DNA of 54,907 nucleotides, taken from a virus. The stretch covers positions 1 to 54,907 of the IMG/VR virus record IMGVR_UViG_3300042731_005307, one strand, 5' to 3'. The translations under genes and the position numbers were made by a program. The notes beneath the pieces are model-generated. The model saw nothing but the letters and a program-made list of their open reading frames with translations, had not been told where the DNA came from and searched no databases. Shown here piece by piece: positions 40,672-49,187 of the stretch; position 1 is the stretch's first letter, and the number at the start of each line of letters is the position of its first letter.

Positions 40672-41697
40672 TTATGCTGCTTTTTCATTTTCAATTAATT
40701 TATCAACTTGTTCGACTAGATCTATCATATTTGGAATAGCGGAACAACGACACTGTATTTCTTGTCCCGGATGTGCTTTCGGCATTTTCGCCTTTCTTTT
40801 TTTCCACGTCTTCCCGTTATTTTCAGAATACAACGTAACATTATCCCAACGACACAATACACCGCTCATAATGTAGTGGGACGGAACAGCATTTTTCCAC
40901 GGGCCGGCCGGATTTCCCCGGACTCGTTCATCCCCGGCAGTTACCCAAAAATAAGAATCTATTCCGGCGTCTTCCTGCCTGCGCTGGGTAAACTGTCCTT
41001 GTAATTTTCCTACTTGATCCCGTGCAATAAGTCTTGTCCGGTATTCCGCATAATTCTTATTCCATTTTTTAAGCTTTCTAAAAACTCCTTGTTCTATTTC
41101 TTTGAATGTCGGCTGTTTAACTAAATACCCAGCTGTCCGGCCTGTCGTTACTGCTTCAGAAACTATTGTATTAACTTTTTTTATATATTCCTGTGATAAG
41201 GATTTTACCAATGTGAAATTATCTTCCGCCCAGGCTTTTATTATTTCAATTTCCCAGGGCTCTGTTATTACAAACTCCACTCCCAAAACTTTTTTTGTAA
41301 ATTTTTTCCATTGTTGTATATTTTGCCCGGATACCTGAAATCCAAAATCTGCAATCAGTGTTCGGACTTCTTCGCCCCTCTCTTCATATATCTGCTTTAG
41401 CGTTTTTTCAATATCTTCAATATTGACTCTTAAATCACCGGGATAGGCGTCTGCCGTCATTTCTGCATATTCCTTTATCCAGTTTCCGACATTCGCCCGG
41501 ACAAATTCTGTAGCCGGTTCAATAATCTGTTGCATCATAGACTGTAGCCATTTTGCATATTTGCGCTCAACAGAAAACGGATAAATCCAATTAATTCCTT
41601 TTACGGGATTTTTGGACCTTGCCCTGTTTCCGGGCCCCATTTCTTTTCTTTTTAATTTTAATAATTCTAAAAATAATTTTTTATTTATGTCTGTCAT
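40672..41697 (-). CDS. Minor head protein, Mu F/SPP1 gp7-like
   Basis: 341 residues. The C-terminal block (ARDQVGKLQGQFTQRRQEDA, DSYFWVTAGDERVR, SGVLCRWDN, AHPGQEIQCRC) is the Phage_Mu_F signature. The protein binds the portal and may be injected with DNA. It lies directly downstream of the portal gene, but is separated from the protease-scaffold gene by accessory genes. Confidence 0.9.
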   Translation of the reverse strand: MTDINKKLFLELLKLKRKEMGPGNRARSKNPVKGINWIYPFSVERKYAKWLQSMMQQIIEPATEFVRANVGNWIKEYAEMTADAYPGDLRVNIEDIEKTLKQIYEERGEEVRTLIADFGFQVSGQNIQQWKKFTKKVLGVEFVITEPWEIEIIKAWAEDNFTLVKSLSQEYIKKVNTIVSEAVTTGRTAGYLVKQPTFKEIEQGVFRKLKKWNKNYAEYRTRLIARDQVGKLQGQFTQRRQEDAGIDSYFWVTAGDERVRGNPAGPWKNAVPSHYIMSGVLCRWDNVTLYSENNGKTWKKRKAKMPKAHPGQEIQCRCSAIPNMIDLVEQVDKLIENEKAA

Positions 41698-41902
41698 TTT
41701 TGTCCTTTTTAAGTTTCTCTTTCAAGTATTCTGTATTCGCATTTAAAGACGAAACATCCACGGGCCCATGTGCCATAATTTCCATTGATTCTCTTATTGC
41801 CTTATGAATTTGAACTACTTCTTTTTCTAATAATAAGCATTTTCTAATAGACCACAATAGACCTATTCCCAAAAGAAAAATCATAAATAAAACAGTAAAC
41901 AT
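41681..41902 (-). CDS. Small membrane protein
   Basis: 73 residues: one hydrophobic segment (FTVLFMIFLLGIGLLWSI), then a charged helical tail. It sits between portal and F-like genes and overlaps the latter. No family recognised; a spanin-like or structural helper role cannot be decided. Confidence 0.55.
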   Translation of the reverse strand: MFTVLFMIFLLGIGLLWSIRKCLLLEKEVVQIHKAIRESMEIMAHGPVDVSSLNANTEYLKEKLKKDKNDRHK

Positions 41903-41903
41903 G

Positions 41904-43145
41904 CTATACCTCCAAATCTGGATACCTTATTTTACGAGACTCTTCCGCATCTATAACTTGATTTGCAATATCAGTTGAATGTGTTTCCGCATTTAATTTT
42001 TTTGTTTCGGCTTTTTCTTTTTCAGTCGGCTCCCACAAAGAATTAAAAGTAATTGTATATTTATTTTCTTTGTTGCTGCCATAAACAGCTTTTCCGATTA
42101 CATTAATTAATTTTTGCAGTTCCGGTTCAAGTTTTTGTGTCTGTTGTGTACTCACATCATCATAATAGTTAGTTATATCGCTTTCGCCTGTCGCATTCAT
42201 TCCCGCAGGAGATCGCCGAAATAATTTAGTTGCCGGGATCTTTGCAACACCGGTTAAATTAATCATCATTCTATCTATAATGTCCGCTAAACCGGACAGG
42301 TTCGCAGAGTCCCTTGTAAAAGACTCCCCTTCACCGATCATAACAGCGTTTAACATAGACTTGCATGCGTTTATAGCTTCTAACCGTGTGTATACAGCAC
42401 TCATCATTTCTTCTTTATTCATAGCTAATATTTCAGCTAAATTAGAAAATTCATATATCCCCAAATTAAACTCCAAAAGCAAATTTGCAACAGCCCTTTC
42501 CACTGCTCCGTAATTTTTTAACCGGGCCCATATTCTTTGCATTGTAGACAGTCCCCAATATTGATAGGTAAGATCTAATTCAAAATCATCAGATACAAGT
42601 TCGCCTCCAAACCACAAACAACGCGATCTATGTATATCTAGCATTTTCCCGGAACGGGTTAAAACATGAAATATTTCAACGTCATCAAAATATTCTGAAT
42701 TCGGATCTTCTACAATATCAGTTGATGTTAATATTATTCTTTTTGCAGAATATACACGCAGGCGTTTTACATTTCCAGGATTAGCCGGTATAGGCTTGTC
42801 TAATTCTCCCCGCTCTGTAATCATAACAACAATAGCCCCACGATATAGACGGGCATATTTTAATGCCTTGTTTAAATAATATACCGCTTTAATCCTTTTC
42901 ATTTCATTTTGTATTTTTTCTTTTTCGTCATTTGCTATTGTCCACCCGGCCCGTGTCATATCATCCGGTACAGCATCAATTATATTTGCCGCCAGTCCTT
43001 CTCCATCATACAACGCGGACAAGTCTTCATCTTCCAAAATATAATCTTCAACAAAATATGTATTTTCTGTTTTATCTTTTTTCTTTACACCGATACCGGC
43101 AATTAAATTTGACCAGCCGTCTGTGCGCAGTGCTTCCATTACCAT
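41904..43145 (-). CDS. Portal protein, DUF1073-like
   Basis: 413 residues from ATG 43145, which has GGAGGAA; the TTG five codons upstream is rejected because it falls in that ribosome site. DDMTRAGWTIANDEKEKIQN, then ALKYARLYRGAIVVM is the DUF1073 portal pattern. It forms the dodecameric ring for DNA packaging. Its ribosome site lies within the end of the cysH gene, so translation is linked to the CRISPR cassette. Confidence 0.88.
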   Translation of the reverse strand: MVMEALRTDGWSNLIAGIGVKKKDKTENTYFVEDYILEDEDLSALYDGEGLAANIIDAVPDDMTRAGWTIANDEKEKIQNEMKRIKAVYYLNKALKYARLYRGAIVVMITERGELDKPIPANPGNVKRLRVYSAKRIILTSTDIVEDPNSEYFDDVEIFHVLTRSGKMLDIHRSRCLWFGGELVSDDFELDLTYQYWGLSTMQRIWARLKNYGAVERAVANLLLEFNLGIYEFSNLAEILAMNKEEMMSAVYTRLEAINACKSMLNAVMIGEGESFTRDSANLSGLADIIDRMMINLTGVAKIPATKLFRRSPAGMNATGESDITNYYDDVSTQQTQKLEPELQKLINVIGKAVYGSNKENKYTITFNSLWEPTEKEKAETKKLNAETHSTDIANQVIDAEESRKIRYPDLEV

Positions 43146-43146
43146 T

Positions 43147-43860
43147 TTATATTCCTCCAATTTTGTTTAATTCATTTTGATAGTATTCTTTTTCCCATAG
43201 CAATTTATCAAAAGCATCGCCTCTTTTAATGCCCAATGAAGCAACCCGTATATGTTCACGGTTATATCTCCCACCACCCAACATCCCGTAATTTGGATGA
43301 ACCGGCAATTGATAATGAGCCAAATAGGCAAAAATATCTGATTGTTTCCAATATGCCAACGGACGGCAGGTTTTTTCTGTCTTTACACCATAAATTTTTG
43401 TTAACATTTTTCTTATTCCAGACTCTTCAGCACGTACACCGGATATATATTTTTTTCCAAATTGTTTAACTGCTTTTTTAAAACCATTTTCTAAAACACC
43501 TGTGGCCCTATAGCGATTACCATCATACCACCTGCTTTCGGTTATCTCATAATAATTAACATTATAAGTTTTTAAAAAATAATTTCTAACATCAAAACAA
43601 TAAGGATTTACAATATCTTTAACAATAATCCACACCAATGGTATTTTAATTTGTGCCCTATAACACAAATGCACCAAAACAGTTGAGTCCTTGCCCCATG
43701 AAGTACTAACATAATCACTATCAAAATTGATAATAGTATCAATAGCTTTTTGTTCTTTTTCCACCATATTATGATTATTATAATAAATCAAATCGGCTTC
43801 CTCATAACTATCCCAAATTTCTAAATCCTGTTGTGTATGCTTGTCACACTGTATTAACAT
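43147..43860 (-). CDS. cysH: CysH-like PP-loop ATPase of type IV-B CRISPR cassette
   Basis: 237 residues from ATG 43860 (GGAG upstream). STSWGKDSTVLVHL (~53-66) is the PP-loop; GVRAEESGIRKM and CRPLAYWKQSDIFAYLAH are the conserved middle and late blocks of the PAPS reductase family. The C-terminus (LNKIGGI) lacks the ECGxH redox motif of true PAPS reductases, so sulfate reduction is unlikely. A cysH-like gene is the known marker of type IV-B CRISPR-Cas loci, where its role is unresolved. Last gene of the cassette, joined to the portal gene. Confidence 0.85.
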   Translation of the reverse strand: MLIQCDKHTQQDLEIWDSYEEADLIYYNNHNMVEKEQKAIDTIINFDSDYVSTSWGKDSTVLVHLCYRAQIKIPLVWIIVKDIVNPYCFDVRNYFLKTYNVNYYEITESRWYDGNRYRATGVLENGFKKAVKQFGKKYISGVRAEESGIRKMLTKIYGVKTEKTCRPLAYWKQSDIFAYLAHYQLPVHPNYGMLGGGRYNREHIRVASLGIKRGDAFDKLLWEKEYYQNELNKIGGI

Positions 43861-44257
43861 TTCGTCTCCATTCCGACAGGGCAATTGCTAATGATGCCTC
43901 TACTGTCAAACAAAAATTATTGATTGTTGGTATTGTTGCTTTCTGGCAACTAATCAATTTAGGGAGCCCTTTCGTTTCTCCACCTATCAGTATAGTATCA
44001 AGATTGTTCCATGTGATATTATATATAGATTGTTTATAATAATTTTCGAGTGCAATTGTATGCATATCAATCAATGGCATCATGTTAGTTTCTATTATTT
44101 TAACTTTATTTTTTGCTTCAAACAGATTTCCTTTCAATTCCCATTTTATACTTATATCCTGTGAATTTACTAAAATTAATTTTTCAATTCCAAAACTAAA
44201 ACAAGTACGATATGCACGATTTAAATTACGTCCAACATTATATAAAACCACTCTCAT
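43844..44257 (-). CDS. SpoU/TrmH-type (SPOUT) RNA 2'-O-methyltransferase
   Basis: 137 residues. The three SPOUT motifs are present: NVGRNLNRAYRTCFSFGI (motif 1), ILIGGETKGLP (motif 2) and IPTINNFCLTVEASLAIALS (motif 3). The minimal length and the GGETKGLP form recall TrmL, which methylates position 34 of tRNA-Leu, but the substrate is unproven. It overlaps the zinc-ribbon gene by 4 bp and cysH by 17 bp. I do not know of it as a standard type IV-B component. Confidence 0.78.
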   Translation of the reverse strand: MRVVLYNVGRNLNRAYRTCFSFGIEKLILVNSQDISIKWELKGNLFEAKNKVKIIETNMMPLIDMHTIALENYYKQSIYNITWNNLDTILIGGETKGLPKLISCQKATIPTINNFCLTVEASLAIALSEWRRNVNTV

Positions 44258-44799
44258 TTTTTTTTTTTCCTTCTATACATTTCTTTTTGATAGCAGCTCA
44301 TACAAACTTTTTTTCCAGGAAAAACACTTGTATATAATCCTGTTCTTGTTTCTTTTCCACATAATTCACATGTTTTTATCAGACGCCCATAATATTTATT
44401 CACATACTTGCGCTTATGCTGCATATAACAATAATTACAAACTTTTTTTCCAGGAAATAATGATTTAGTCATATATTCTAATTTATCTTTTCCACAAATA
44501 TCGCAATGATTTTTATGTTTTGGTATACTCCTTTTTTGTTTGCATTTATTTTTCTTTTTTAAATGAAAAGTACAAACAATTTTATTATAAAAATAATAAA
44601 GTTCTCTTTGTAAAAAATTATATTTTTCATTTAGAGTTCCAGGAGACAGGCAAACAAGTGCTATAATTTGCAACACGTCCCACCTATAGTGTGGATAAAT
44701 ATACTTCCATAATTTATTTTTTTTAGCAAAAGTAAAAAACAATGGATAATCCTGAATCACATTTGCGTATTGTTGTATTATATAATAACCATTTAACAT
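44254..44799 (-). CDS. Double zinc-ribbon protein in CRISPR cassette
   Basis: 181 residues. A helical N-terminal half (~1-95) ends in a basic stretch. Two similar ~26-residue ribbons follow: C99xxC102...C121xxC124 and C144xxC147...C166xxC169, both containing FPGKKVC. The basic C-terminus suggests nucleic-acid binding. It overlaps csf3 by 7 bp and the SPOUT gene by 4 bp. No family recognised; possibly an RNA-binding partner of the cassette. Confidence 0.65.
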   Translation of the reverse strand: MLNGYYIIQQYANVIQDYPLFFTFAKKNKLWKYIYPHYRWDVLQIIALVCLSPGTLNEKYNFLQRELYYFYNKIVCTFHLKKKNKCKQKRSIPKHKNHCDICGKDKLEYMTKSLFPGKKVCNYCYMQHKRKYVNKYYGRLIKTCELCGKETRTGLYTSVFPGKKVCMSCYQKEMYRRKKKK

Positions 44800-45473
44800 G
44801 GAACCACAACCTCACACTGATTTTCTGGATGCCAGTAGGGTGGTTTGTATGCACCAAATCCATAACGAATACCGTCCATGTTTCGAGTAGCATCACAAAC
44901 AGGCAGAGTCTTCATCAATATTTTTTTCCCGGAGCACCGCGCGGATATTGAAAAATTTTCCTTTATTATTTCAACATTCCATTTATTTACAATACCATAT
45001 CCTATTTTTCTAAAATAACCAAGCGAGTTAACATATTTCAATAATCGTAATGCCTGCTCAGAGTCCCCCCTAGCAAACCAAACCACCCTACTAATTATTT
45101 TAGCATGCAGCGTCTGAAATCTTGAACGTAAATACCCACCCCCTATATTAATGGTTTTTCTCTTTAGTGGATCTATGATTGTGCTAAGCATATCTGTTTC
45201 AAATCTTTTTGCCAATTTATCATGCCATTCTGTTTCAATTATATAAACCGGATCAGAACAACAGTTAACTTTATCTCCTCCAACATCATATTCAGTAAGC
45301 GGTATCGGCAAACGTTCAAATTCAGTTATAGGTGTTGCTTTTGTATATTTTTTTGATTTGAATGTATTCATATAAAATGCAAGCTGATAAGTCAACAATG
45401 AGTCCAGTGGTGGTATTTCCCCCACCACTGGTGCAACCAAATAAGCCGTTACTTTAAAATTTTCTATTGCCAT
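44793..45473 (-). CDS. csf3: Type IV Cas5-like protein Csf3
   Basis: 226 residues from ATG 45473 (GAGG upstream; a GTG at 45485 is the alternative). The N-terminal RAMP strand NFKVTAYLVAPVVGEIPPLD, the NIGGGYLRSRFQ block and the C-terminal glycine-rich loop FRKIGYGIVNKW fit Csf3, the Cas5-like subunit that would cap the 5' end of a guide RNA in the type IV complex. Follows csf2 with a short overlap or gap, depending on start. Confidence 0.8.
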   Translation of the reverse strand: MAIENFKVTAYLVAPVVGEIPPLDSLLTYQLAFYMNTFKSKKYTKATPITEFERLPIPLTEYDVGGDKVNCCSDPVYIIETEWHDKLAKRFETDMLSTIIDPLKRKTINIGGGYLRSRFQTLHAKIISRVVWFARGDSEQALRLLKYVNSLGYFRKIGYGIVNKWNVEIIKENFSISARCSGKKILMKTLPVCDATRNMDGIRYGFGAYKPPYWHPENQCEVVVPC

Positions 45474-45481
45474 AAACGACC

Positions 45482-46426
45482 TCACTTAAAATTTTTATCA
45501 AGCCATTCGATACACTTGGCTTTATTAACCTCAACATGATTAATGTATTCGTCAATGCAGTCGTCAATATCGCTGGCGGAAATAAAATCCTTGCTGTCTT
45601 CGATCATGACGTTCAATTTCAATTTACCATGTCCAATTCTTGAATAGCCACCAAGAAACGCACCGGATTCCTGCCATGTTTCCAAAGATAAAAAAAAGGC
45701 ACCGACCTCTTTACGCGATATTCTATTCAAGATAAAGCCGTGATAAAATAATGATCCGGTAATAATGCATTGTCCGTTATAAATCATTAAACCGGTTTTT
45801 TTATCCGATGCTAATTCATCTTGAGAAACGATCTCAACAACATCCTTATGTCGAGTAATATCGCCTCTTGTATATTGATATGCGTGAATAAAATCTTCAC
45901 TTGATTTCAGTTGACAATTCAAATCAATATCAAATTTTTCGGGCAATAACTCATAAATAAAATGTTTATTTTCTTCACAAATTAATTTCCCGCGAAACAC
46001 AATGAGACTTCCTGCAACTATTTGCCACGGAAGACTTGCCCCTAATAGCCTCACAAGTGGAAACAATTCATACATTTCGGCAATTTCTTTCATTTTCTCA
46101 GAGTTGCTGCTTTCAGTTAATCCACCGCCATAAAACAAAAAATTAGCCTGTTTAATGTCAATTTTCTTTCTCATGCTACATGCATTAAGAAGATAATGCA
46201 TACCGGAATCACGAATTAATTTATGACGAATTGAATTTCCAGACAAAACAGGTATCCATTTTTCCATACCATTATGGATAACCTTTTCCCTATTGATTAT
46301 TGACTCATTTCCAGCTGTCTCCATCATGTGCGTTAATGGGGACAAAGTCTCAGACACACAATGAACTTTAACTGTTCCTATATCTTTTTTTCTACGTTTT
46401 ACTTTTGGTCTTACTGTTTTATTCAT
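45482..46426 (-). CDS. csf2: Type IV Cas7-like backbone protein Csf2
   Basis: 314 residues. PVLSGNSIRHKLIRDSGMHY (~59-78), the LFYGGGL block, FPLVRLLGASLPWQ and the late glycine-rich SGAFLGGYSRIGHGKL are the Cas7/RAMP features of Csf2. It would polymerise along RNA to form the crescent backbone. Order csf1-cas11-csf2-csf3 with overlapping ends is that of type IV loci. Very basic N-terminus. Confidence 0.85.
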   Translation of the reverse strand: MNKTVRPKVKRRKKDIGTVKVHCVSETLSPLTHMMETAGNESIINREKVIHNGMEKWIPVLSGNSIRHKLIRDSGMHYLLNACSMRKKIDIKQANFLFYGGGLTESSNSEKMKEIAEMYELFPLVRLLGASLPWQIVAGSLIVFRGKLICEENKHFIYELLPEKFDIDLNCQLKSSEDFIHAYQYTRGDITRHKDVVEIVSQDELASDKKTGLMIYNGQCIITGSLFYHGFILNRISRKEVGAFFLSLETWQESGAFLGGYSRIGHGKLKLNVMIEDSKDFISASDIDDCIDEYINHVEVNKAKCIEWLDKNFK

Positions 46427-46863
46427 TTCGTGCCTCCCTTTTTATTTTTATTCCAAGTATCACGGGATTTAACAATAATAAGATAATGTTTTTTTTCAAT
46501 TGTACGTAGAAATTGTTGTTTCCATTCTTTATCTCTTGTTGATAATGTCGAAATAAAATAATGTAAATTTTCATTTGCTGCAGCTTTACCACTATCTGCT
46601 TTAACATAATCCAAACAATGATTAACAAAAAGTTCAACATCACCACCGGCTTTTGCCAATGAAGAAACAAGTCCATTGCCAATTCGTTCCCATAGTGTTT
46701 TGCGGTCCAAATTATCACCAAACACTTCAGGCAATATTGATACAAATCTTATAACCTCATCTTCCATTGATTTTTTACCCAAATCATCCATTTGTCCCAG
46801 CGGGTCCAATAGCCCTGCTATTTTTAAACGGAACTCTTCAGGTGTTAACTGATTGATATTCAT
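46423..46863 (-). CDS. cas11: Type IV small subunit Cas11-like
   Basis: 146 residues, predicted all-helical (LTPEEFRLKIAGLLDPLGQM, then ENLHYFISTLSTRDKEWKQQ), with a basic C-terminus. It lies between csf1 and csf2, where type IV-B loci carry the small Cas11 subunit. Its assignment depends mainly on position, size and helical content, since Cas11 proteins diverge strongly. Overlaps csf1 by 26 bp and csf2 by 4 bp. Confidence 0.7.
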   Translation of the reverse strand: MNINQLTPEEFRLKIAGLLDPLGQMDDLGKKSMEDEVIRFVSILPEVFGDNLDRKTLWERIGNGLVSSLAKAGGDVELFVNHCLDYVKADSGKAAANENLHYFISTLSTRDKEWKQQFLRTIEKKHYLIIVKSRDTWNKNKKGGTK

Positions 46864-47485
46864 TTTGAGCCTCCTGTTTATTTTTTGCTAACCATACCGC
46901 CAACTGTGACAATGGTTGCATATGTATTTTGAGCCATTTCTCATACTCAATTAAATCATTCCAGTATTTTTGAACAGCTATTGCATATTGTACTTTATCA
47001 GGATTCAATATTGCTACTTTTCCTATAGCAGCACTTAGTCTATTACATATAAATATTCGTTTTGCCAATTCCTTCAAATCAACTATAATTTGTTGTTCCT
47101 CAAACTGCAATATAAAATTATTTTTATCAAAGTTCCATGGAGCTCTAAATAATAAATGCTTTTGTCCAGAATCTGCAATAACTAATTTGAATGGTTTTTT
47201 TTTGATATGAAATAATAAATATTTTATTTCCTCAATATGCTTTTTAGTAAATGCTATTTTTTTATTTTTTGTTATAAACCAGGAATAATTACGGGGACTT
47301 CCATTTCTAATTTCTCCATCTATCATTTGTATTTCAGAATTGCTGCCAAATGCCCAAACACAATCATCACAGACATATTGAGAATCAGGACAAGCCACTA
47401 TATCATAATTTGTAAACGTTTTTTTTACATATTCTTTTATTGAATATTTTTTATCACAATTTGATCCACAATAAAAACATTTCAT
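46838..47485 (-). CDS. csf1: Type IV signature protein Csf1 (Cas8-like)
   Basis: 215 residues, usual for Csf1. A cysteine-rich N-terminus with CFYCGSNC (C3, C6, C10) and PDSQYVCDDCVWAF (C39, C42) forms the Csf1 zinc finger, with TFTNYDIVACP between. The helical C-terminal part would contact the small subunits. It is the type IV marker gene and the first gene of the cassette. AGGAG ribosome site; no separate promoter seen upstream. Confidence 0.85.
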   Translation of the reverse strand: MKCFYCGSNCDKKYSIKEYVKKTFTNYDIVACPDSQYVCDDCVWAFGSNSEIQMIDGEIRNGSPRNYSWFITKNKKIAFTKKHIEEIKYLLFHIKKKPFKLVIADSGQKHLLFRAPWNFDKNNFILQFEEQQIIVDLKELAKRIFICNRLSAAIGKVAILNPDKVQYAIAVQKYWNDLIEYEKWLKIHMQPLSQLAVWLAKNKQEAQNEYQSVNT

Positions 47486-47496
47486 TATTTTCTCCT

Positions 47497-47679
47497 TTAT
47501 TTTATCTTTGTAATTGTACCGTTTTTCTTATCAACCCAAACTTTAATTTTAGCTAACGGTTTTCCTACCATCCAACGCGCTATAGGGGGCGCATCTACGA
47601 TAATATTATCTTTTACATTTACTACAATTCCGAATACTGCATAATATAATTCTATTCTATATAGTTTTTCATTTTCCAT
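47497..47679 (-). CDS. Small phage protein with VDAPPIARWMVGK motif
   Basis: 60 residues from ATG 47679 (GGAGAAA upstream). IIVDAPPIARWMVGKPLAKI is a motif I recall from many small phage proteins of unknown function. It lies between terminase and csf1, two bases after the terminase stop. Confidence 0.65.
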   Translation of the reverse strand: MENEKLYRIELYYAVFGIVVNVKDNIIVDAPPIARWMVGKPLAKIKVWVDKKNGTITKIK

Positions 47680-47681
47680 TT

Positions 47682-49187
47682 TTATTTTCTCCACAATGAT
47701 TTTGTATCAATTGGAGCCAACCCGCTTTTTTCATAAACTCCTGTTAAAGCGTCCGGTGCATCATCATGTGAATTTGCTTTAAAATTTCTTTTAAATCGTA
47801 ATATGTCCCTTGCAAATTCTGGCCACCGCGTAGTCCAGTTTATGGGAAATAAAATTTTTCTTTGTATAGCTGCTGAATTAGAAATAATCCGGCTTTCCTT
47901 ATTGTCTCCCTGATAAAATGTTTCCAACACATGCCGGCCCTTTGTAAACCCGTCTACATTTCTTGCAAAGGCCCGGCCACCGGCATTACTTTCTACATAT
48001 GCAATATTAACTTTGTTCCGGTCTAATAATTCGGCCGTTTCAATTTCTGTTTTATCCTGCGGTTCGTCTGTATAATAAATATCAGTAATATATATCATGT
48101 CGTCTACTCCGACTTCATAGCAAATACTACACAAATAATCTTTTCCCGTGTCGGCAACGTCTGTATAATTTTTTCTCCACTTAAAGGCCGGCTTAGTTAT
48201 GTAAATATTAAATCCTTTATATAATAATCCTTTAGAAGGCTTCGGATCTCCTTGATGTAGGGACTCAAATTTTTCTTCGTCTAAGTTTCTATCGTTTATT
48301 AATTTTTTTTGGCTATGTCTTTCCGGCCATAACGGTTCACCCTCTTTTCTTCCATCAAATTCATTTAATTCCGATTCTTTTGTTGCAAGAGCAGGGAAAT
48401 TAATTTTATACCAGGCATCAATGTCAATATTATTTAATTGTGTTTTTTCGGTAAGTAAAATAACCTTTTCGTCGTCCGACCTTTCTATAAATCCAATTAA
48501 ATCTTCTTCGTTCCACCGGGTAAAAACAATTAATTGCTGACTATTGTTATGCAGTCTTGTACGAACAACCGCAGTATACCAATCAATTACCGTTTCCCGA
48601 ACAACAGGACTATTCCCTTCCGCATAATCTTTGTATAAATCATCCATAAGGATTAAATCCACCGGGTCACCGGTAAGGGCTCCCCCTCTTCCCACCGCTT
48701 TACAACTACCCTGATAATTTATTATTTCAAATTCTTCTTGTTTTCTTTGAAACTTCATTCCCGTTTTAGACTTTTGGCTAAAAGGAGTACTACTGATAGT
48801 TGTTTCCGGGAACAAATTAAAATATAATGGATCTGCAATGATCCGTTGCAGCTTTGTATTAAATCCCCGTGCCTTTGTTGCGTTATAACTAGCAATTGCA
48901 GCTTTTAAATTTGGATTCTGTCCAAACATAAATGCCGGAAGTCGCAAAGTAGACAATTCTGATTTACCATGCTGAGGCGGCATTGAAATAATTAATTTTT
49001 TTATTTCTCCCCGCGCAAACAATGTTAATATTTGTGCATACTCTTTATGTATCCCTGTTAGTTGATACATGGGGAACAGGTACTGCGTAAAGGGAGCTAA
49101 ATGAGACCGTGCTAATTGTCTCATTTCTAACTCTCTATACATTTGTGCCGCAAAATCTCCGGCAATCATAGAATTTACACTTGTCAT
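47682..49187 (-). CDS. terL: Terminase large subunit
   Basis: 501 residues. The ATPase has Walker A-like PPQHGKSE (~83-90), then LKAAIASYNATKARGFN, and Walker B LILMDD (~180). The C-terminal RNase H-like nuclease has VADTGKDYLCSIC with the acidic residues DIYYTDEP and AYVESNAGG. It packages DNA into the prohead with the small subunit encoded at 52435-53187. Overlaps the GNAT gene by 4 bp. Confidence 0.93.
   Translation of the reverse strand: MTSVNSMIAGDFAAQMYRELEMRQLARSHLAPFTQYLFPMYQLTGIHKEYAQILTLFARGEIKKLIISMPPQHGKSELSTLRLPAFMFGQNPNLKAAIASYNATKARGFNTKLQRIIADPLYFNLFPETTISSTPFSQKSKTGMKFQRKQEEFEIINYQGSCKAVGRGGALTGDPVDLILMDDLYKDYAEGNSPVVRETVIDWYTAVVRTRLHNNSQQLIVFTRWNEEDLIGFIERSDDEKVILLTEKTQLNNIDIDAWYKINFPALATKESELNEFDGRKEGEPLWPERHSQKKLINDRNLDEEKFESLHQGDPKPSKGLLYKGFNIYITKPAFKWRKNYTDVADTGKDYLCSICYEVGVDDMIYITDIYYTDEPQDKTEIETAELLDRNKVNIAYVESNAGGRAFARNVDGFTKGRHVLETFYQGDNKESRIISNSAAIQRKILFPINWTTRWPEFARDILRFKRNFKANSHDDAPDALTGVYEKSGLAPIDTKSLWRK

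Noticed and set aside
43147-43860. CysH-like gene as a DNA phosphorothioation (dndC) gene
   Set aside because: No DndA, DndB, DndD or DndE genes nearby; the csf neighbours fit type IV-B better.
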